A DNA stretch of 18,783 nucleotides from DATJUF01 sp035524095 (GTDB taxonomy: Bacteria > Desulfobacterota > Binatia > Binatales > Binataceae): positions 1-18,783 of the forward strand of contig DATKPK010000025.1 of the NCBI GenBank assembly GCA_035524095.1. The letters run 5' to 3'. The translations under genes and the position numbers were made by a program. This document shows positions 15,360-18,783 of the stretch, one piece after another. Each line of letters opens with the position of its first letter. Positions within the stretch are counted from its first letter, which is position 1. The notes under the pieces were generated by a model. It worked only from the letters and a program-made list of their open reading frames with translations. It had not been told where the DNA came from and ran no database searches.

Positions 15360-16133
15360 CGCACCACCGTCTGTCCGCCTCGCCGAATTCGCCGAGGGCT
15401 TGGAGCCGAGTGCTTTGAGATAGGCTTTGACGCTGCGGGTCAGGCCGAGATAGAGCGCGTCGGCGATCAACGCGTGACCGATCGACGTTTCCTGCAGGCC
15501 CTTCACCGCCGCGGCGTAGCGCGGGATATTCCGCAAATCTAAATCATGGCCGGCATTGACGCCGAGGCCAATCTTGCGGGCTAGCCGCGCGGTTGCCCGG
15601 TGCGCGCCTAGGATTGCGTCCACCGCAGGAGTTCCAAATGCCGTCGCATACGGGCCAGTGAATAGCTCGATGCGGGCCGCGCCCAGTTCACGAGCGCGCT
15701 CGACAACTGTAGCGTCCGGCTCGACGAAGAGGCTGGTACGGATGCCGTCATCGGCGAGATGTTTCAGAATCGGACGGAGCCATTCGCCGTCGCTGCCAAG
15801 CTGCCAGCCCGCATTGGAGGTCAGAACACCCGGCGGGTCGGGTACCAGGGTGCATTGCGTCGGCTTGACCATGCCTACCAGTTCGATGAATTCGGGACTC
15901 GGATAGCCCTCGATATTGAACTCGATGCGCTTGAACTCGGCCTTGAGCATGCCCGAGAGGTCAAGCACGTCCTGGCGCATGATATGGCGCGCGTCAGGGC
16001 GCGGATGGACCGTGATCCCGTGGCATCCGGCGGCGATACAGGTGCGCGCCGCCGTGAGCACATCAGGGATTGTACCTCCACGTGAATTACGCAGAACCGC
16101 GATTTTGTTGACGTTGACGCTGAGCCGAATCAC
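15348..16133 (-). CDS. pdxJ: Pyridoxine 5'-phosphate synthase (Bacteroidota-type sequence)
   Basis: It condenses 1-deoxy-xylulose-5-phosphate with 3-amino-2-oxopropyl phosphate to pyridoxine-5'-phosphate in the DXP-dependent B6 pathway. The 261-residue TIM barrel shows LSVNVNKIAVLRNSRGG, GITVHPRPDARHI, IEFNIEGYPSPEFIELV, TLVPDPPGVLTSNAGW, LGVNAGHDLDL and ETSIGHALIADALYLGL. These wordings match, from memory, the Bacteroidota-like PdxJ form rather than the proteobacterial NIDHVATLRQARG form. The start is GTG at 16133 with no Shine-Dalgarno, and TAAACT ends 6 nt upstream, suggesting a leaderless transcript. The basic C-terminal tail is extra. It lies opposite to the flanking glmM and nnrD and overlaps the glmM stop codon by 4 nt. 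Confidence 0.95.
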   Translation of the reverse strand: MIRLSVNVNKIAVLRNSRGGTIPDVLTAARTCIAAGCHGITVHPRPDARHIMRQDVLDLSGMLKAEFKRIEFNIEGYPSPEFIELVGMVKPTQCTLVPDPPGVLTSNAGWQLGSDGEWLRPILKHLADDGIRTSLFVEPDATVVERARELGAARIELFTGPYATAFGTPAVDAILGAHRATARLARKIGLGVNAGHDLDLRNIPRYAAAVKGLQETSIGHALIADALYLGLTRSVKAYLKALGSKPSANSARRTDGGAKKG

Positions 16134-16139
16134 GCGTCG

Positions 16140-16145
16140 AGTTTA
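16140..16145 (-). promoter_or_regulatory. Candidate -10 box of pdxJ
   Basis: On the minus strand TAAACT ends 6 nt before the pdxJ GTG, and no Shine-Dalgarno is present. The match to TATAAT is partial, but the spacing is like that of the nnrD and aminopeptidase boxes. Confidence 0.35.
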
Positions 16146-16156
16146 GCAAATAGATA

Positions 16157-16174
16157 GCCCTCGGTTGCGAGGGC
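16157..16174. repeat. Perfect 7-bp stem inverted repeat between pdxJ and nnrD
   Basis: GCCCTCG (16157-16163) and CGAGGGC (16168-16174) flank a 4-nt loop. The site sits about where the -35 region of pdxJ would be, so it could be an operator for the divergent pdxJ/nnrD promoters. There is no T tract on either side, which argues against a terminator. Confidence 0.4.
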
Positions 16175-16213
16175 GTGCCGGCGCGAGTCTGCGGATTTCC
16201 GGCCTAAAACTCA

Positions 16214-16229
16214 GGAGCGAAATAGCTCC
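16214..16229. repeat. Short inverted repeat at the nnrD -35 position
   Basis: GGAGC (16214-16218) and GCTCC (16225-16229) surround GAAATA. The repeat covers the place where a -35 element would lie for the TATAAT box at 16240, so it may be a regulatory site. The short arms make a chance match possible. Confidence 0.25.
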
Positions 16230-16239
16230 GCTCGGAAGC

Positions 16240-16245
16240 TATAAT
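16240..16245 (+). promoter_or_regulatory. Consensus -10 box immediately before nnrD start
   Basis: An exact TATAAT ends 7 nt before the ATG at 16253, so the first transcribed base should be at or next to the A of the ATG. No Shine-Dalgarno is present. There is no good -35 sequence 17 bp upstream. Confidence 0.55.
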
Positions 16246-16252
16246 ACGGCAA

Positions 16253-17836
16253 ATGATCATTCTTAGCGCCAGCGAGAGCCGCGAACTCGACCGCTTGAGC
16301 CAGACCGTTTACGGGATACCATCCTACACGCTGATGAGAAGGGCAGGTGAAGCCGTCGCTGACGCTGTGATGCGCGAGTTCGGCGAGGCTGCGCGAGACG
16401 GCGTGATTGTCATCGCAGGCAAAGGCAATAACGGCGGCGATGGCTTGGTTGCTGCTCGCAAATTGTTCACCTCGGGGATTTCGACGCGTGTTGTGCTGCT
16501 CGCGCGTGCAGGCAATCTGAAGGGCGATGCGGCGCGTGCTTACGCCGATTTGATTGGGCTGAGCGGCCAGGCGCAATCGATGGCTATCGATGAGGCTCTG
16601 GATGAAGCGAGCGCCGCGGCGGCAGTGAACCGGCAGCCGTTCGGCGTGGCGATCGACGCCATCTTTGGAACTGGCTTGAACGCGGAAGTTAGGGGCGCAG
16701 CTGCGGCGGCAATCGATGTGCTCAACGCGTCCGGCAAACCCGTCGTTGCCATCGATATCGCGTCGGGCTTGGACTCTGATACGGGTGCCGTGATGGGTGT
16801 CGCGGTCAAGACGGCCCTGACCGTAACTTTCGGCTATGCGAAGTACGGCCACTTGTCTTATCCGGGGGCTGAGCAGACCGGCGCGCTTCAAATTGCCGAT
16901 ATTGGTTTTGCCGCAGAAGCGATGAGACAACTCGCGCCGCGCGGACGCTATGTCGAGCGGGCCGAGGCCGCGCCGGTCGTACCGCGCCGGGTGCCGAACA
17001 CGCATAAGGGCGTCTATGGTCATCCGCTGATTATCGCCGGCAGCCGCGGCAAAGCCGGGGCCGCTTTGATCGCCTCGCGTGGGGCGCTCCGCATGGGCGC
17101 GGGATTGGTGACCACCGCAATTCCGCAGGAGGTCGCCGTGATCGTTGCGTCGGGGCAGATCGAATTGATGACCGAGCCGTTACCCGATCGTGACGGCCAT
17201 TGCGCCGGCGCAGCAGCGACCGAGCGGCTCGTCGGACTGATTAAAGGCAAGGACGCGATCGTTATTGGACCCGGTCTAGGCCTCAGTCCCGAAACTATCG
17301 AGCTATTGCGCTGGGCGGTCTACGACTCGCAGCCGGATCGGCCGATGCTCATCGATGCCGATGGCCTCAACGCGATTGCCGAATGCGGCACCAATATTCT
17401 CAAAGCGGCGCGCGGGCCGATCGTTCTGACACCCCATCCCGGGGAGATGGCTCGGTTGCTCGGTATTTCCTCGGCGGATGTCAACTCGAATAGGATTGGC
17501 GCGGCGCGGAGACTGATGGAGATGACCGGCGCGGTCGTACTTCTCAAAGGAGCGCGATCGGTAATCGCTGCGCCCGACGGCAAGGTCATAATCAATTCAA
17601 GTGGCAATGCGGGGATGGCAACTCCTGGGATGGGTGACGTGCTCTCGGGGATGGTCGGCGCGCTTTTGGGACAGAAGATGGCACCCGCCAAGGCGCTGAT
17701 GCTGGGTGTCTATATCCACGGCTATGCGGCTGACCGGCTGGCGCAACGGATGGGACCGTATGGGTTTCTTGCGGGTGATCTCGCAGATGAACTGCCGGCC
17801 ACGGTAGCTGATCTTTTGGCGGCTGAAGCGGTATGA
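16253..17836 (+). CDS. nnrD: Bifunctional NAD(P)H-hydrate epimerase / ADP-dependent dehydratase
   Basis: It repairs damaged NAD(P)H hydrates: the N-terminal YjeF_N domain (about 1-215, NnrE) interconverts the R and S epimers, and the C-terminal ribokinase-like domain (about 235-520, NnrD) dehydrates the S form with ADP. The 527-residue fusion is the usual bacterial Nnr (YjeF) arrangement. Epimerase motifs: IVIAGKGNNGGDGLVAARKL (D63) and DAIFGTGL. Dehydratase motifs: HPGEM (H395), GPGLG and NAGMATPGMGDVLSGMVGALLG with catalytic Asp462. The ATG lies 7 nt after an exact TATAAT with no ribosome site. It is divergent from pdxJ and 49 bp before tsaE, with which it is commonly paired. Confidence 0.96.
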   Translation: MIILSASESRELDRLSQTVYGIPSYTLMRRAGEAVADAVMREFGEAARDGVIVIAGKGNNGGDGLVAARKLFTSGISTRVVLLARAGNLKGDAARAYADLIGLSGQAQSMAIDEALDEASAAAAVNRQPFGVAIDAIFGTGLNAEVRGAAAAAIDVLNASGKPVVAIDIASGLDSDTGAVMGVAVKTALTVTFGYAKYGHLSYPGAEQTGALQIADIGFAAEAMRQLAPRGRYVERAEAAPVVPRRVPNTHKGVYGHPLIIAGSRGKAGAALIASRGALRMGAGLVTTAIPQEVAVIVASGQIELMTEPLPDRDGHCAGAAATERLVGLIKGKDAIVIGPGLGLSPETIELLRWAVYDSQPDRPMLIDADGLNAIAECGTNILKAARGPIVLTPHPGEMARLLGISSADVNSNRIGAARRLMEMTGAVVLLKGARSVIAAPDGKVIINSSGNAGMATPGMGDVLSGMVGALLGQKMAPAKALMLGVYIHGYAADRLAQRMGPYGFLAGDLADELPATVADLLAAEAV

Positions 17837-17885
17837 TCAAGGCCCATCCTAAGGGAGCAGAGCTTTAACGCTAACGAATACGGCG

Positions 17886-18362
17886 ATGGAACAATTCACG
17901 TTCGTCACAGAAAGCCATTCGACACGCCAGACCAAGGCCTGGGGCAGGCGGCTTGCGGCATTGCTCGAAGGCGGTGAACTACTCGGCCTCATCGGCGACC
18001 TCGGCGTCGGCAAGACCTGTTTTATCAAGGGGCTCGCGCACGGGTTGAGTCTGCGCGAAGAGGATATCCTCAGCCCGACCTTTACGATGATTCAGGAGCA
18101 TCGCGGGCGCTTGCCGCTCTACCATATCGACCTTTACCGGTTAGAAAGTGTAGGACTCGACGACATGGGGCTGCGTGAGTACCTCTTTTCTGACGCCATC
18201 GCGGCGGTCGAGTGGCTGGAGCGGCTGCGCGAAGCGGACGACCTCACTTGGCTTTCAGTAAAAATCAGCTATGCGGGGGCGAATCGGCGCACAATCGAGT
18301 TTTCGGCGCGCGGGCCCCGCTACACGAGCCTCCTTGAGCGGCTACAACAGCGCTTCGCCTGA
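17886..18362 (+). CDS. tsaE: tRNA threonylcarbamoyladenosine synthesis ATPase TsaE
   Basis: TsaE is the ATPase that works with TsaB and TsaD to put t6A at position 37 of ANN-decoding tRNAs. The 158 residues match the family length. Walker A is GDLGVGKT (37-44), followed by the conserved SPTF (63-66), YHIDLYRL and a late VEWLERL segment equal to the usual IEWPE region. The ATG has no strong Shine-Dalgarno; AAGGGAG lies about 30 nt upstream, too far to serve this codon, and no in-frame start is available nearer to it. It follows nnrD by 49 bp, the common nnrD-tsaE pairing. tsaB and tsaD are not in the window. Confidence 0.96.
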   Translation: MEQFTFVTESHSTRQTKAWGRRLAALLEGGELLGLIGDLGVGKTCFIKGLAHGLSLREEDILSPTFTMIQEHRGRLPLYHIDLYRLESVGLDDMGLREYLFSDAIAAVEWLERLREADDLTWLSVKISYAGANRRTIEFSARGPRYTSLLERLQQRFA

Positions 18363-18783
18363 TTTCTTAAAAGGCAAACCGAATGGGTGGGGCTATCGGG
18401 AACGCAGACGGTATTTTGTACGGATCACGGCTCCCGAAGATCGCATTGGCTGTCTTCAACGGCGGCCTTATATTCGCGTATTCATTGTGCTTCCGTTGCT
18501 GTTTCCCTGTCTTCGAAAGTACGTGTGGCGCGACTTTCAGCGAGAAGCAAAAATAAACCCCACCAACTGCAAAGGACTCATCGTCGTTTTCAGGCATCGG
18601 CATCGCGCTTGGCCTTTTGGGGCCGTACTTGCCAAGAGGTGAATGCGCGCGTTGTTCAATCACAGCCAGAGCTGGTCTCCGGATGCCGCAGGGGGACTGG
18701 CTGTAGCAAGCTTTTCCACGCATAATGCAAGATTACCTCGCGTTTCGGAGGCGGAAATCAGTAGTCCGTGGCTCTCATTGTGC
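18363..18783. other. 421-bp region without a recognised gene; contains inverted repeats
   Basis: No known protein or RNA family is visible after tsaE. Base composition looks less GC-rich than the genes before it. Inverted repeats include CTTGGC/GCCAAG (18608-18613 with 18631-18636) and an 8-bp perfect pair ACAGCCAG/CTGGCTGT (18662-18669 with 18697-18704), with TTTT at 18712-18715. No tRNA cloverleaf could be folded by eye. It may hold an unrecognised RNA, a decayed gene or regulatory sequence for a gene beyond the right edge. Confidence 0.4.
18383..18556 (+). CDS. Candidate small protein, 57 aa, unrecognised
   Basis: A short frame begins 20 bp after the tsaE stop codon, with AAAAGG 8 nt before its ATG. 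It starts MGGAIGNADGILYGS, has a hydrophobic Cys-containing middle (ALAVFNGGLIFAYSL then CFRCCF) and ends SEKQK. I recognise no family. Overlapping frames on both strands are also open, and codon use does not clearly favour this one, so it may be noncoding. Confidence 0.2.
   Translation: MGGAIGNADGILYGSRLPKIALAVFNGGLIFAYSLCFRCCFPVFESTCGATFSEKQK

Noticed and set aside
16211..17023. 270-codon minus-strand frame antisense to nnrD
   Set aside because: nnrD has complete catalytic motifs in both domains; the antisense translation resembles nothing known.
18640..18720. tRNA-like element (GTTCAATC resembling a T-loop)
   Set aside because: No acceptor stem, D-arm or anticodon arm could be placed around it.

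Overview
The window is 18.8 kb of densely packed, high-GC bacterial chromosome (about 60% by eye), made almost entirely of housekeeping and metabolic genes. I see no phage, insertion sequence, CRISPR array, rRNA or tRNA. The block folP-cdaA-cdaR(ybbR)-glmM followed by pdxJ, nnrD and tsaE is, from memory, a gene order of deltaproteobacteria-like Gram-negatives (Desulfobacterota and relatives, possibly Binatota or Acidobacteriota). No marker gene settles the lineage, so this placement is an inference.

Layout. At the left edge is the 3' part of ruvB (+), convergent with a GNAT acetyltransferase (-). A class I methyltransferase (+) is divergent from the GNAT gene. Next comes an ACMSD-like amidohydrolase (+) with a strong Shine-Dalgarno. 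An intrinsic terminator separates it from a three-gene minus-strand set: an ECF-type membrane S component (7397-6591), a fused double ABC ATPase (6603-4786) overlapping it by 13 nt, and an inositol-monophosphatase-family phosphatase. No T component (EcfT/CbiQ) is present in the window.

From 7584 rightward on the plus strand come an FmdB-type zinc-ribbon protein, a Xaa-Pro aminopeptidase (M24B), an ImuB-like Y-family polymerase whose catalytic acidic residues are replaced, folP, cdaA, cdaR and glmM. Downstream, pdxJ lies on the minus strand and its stop codon overlaps that of glmM. nnrD and tsaE follow on the plus strand. The last ~420 bp hold no recognisable gene, only one weak 57-codon ORF and some inverted repeats.

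How the genes work together. CdaA makes c-di-AMP, CdaR is its membrane regulator, and GlmM makes glucosamine-1-phosphate for the cell wall and LPS; these three form a known module. FolP, PdxJ and NnrD serve folate, pyridoxal phosphate and NAD(P)H repair. TsaE serves tRNA t6A modification.

The points most worth a second look are: (1) TATAAT-like -10 boxes only 6-9 nt before several start codons with no Shine-Dalgarno, suggesting leaderless mRNAs; (2) an ECF module without a T component; (3) a PdxJ of the Bacteroidota-like sequence type, inverted inside an otherwise collinear block; (4) an orphan, catalytically dead ImuB. I did not find a clearly new multi-gene system.
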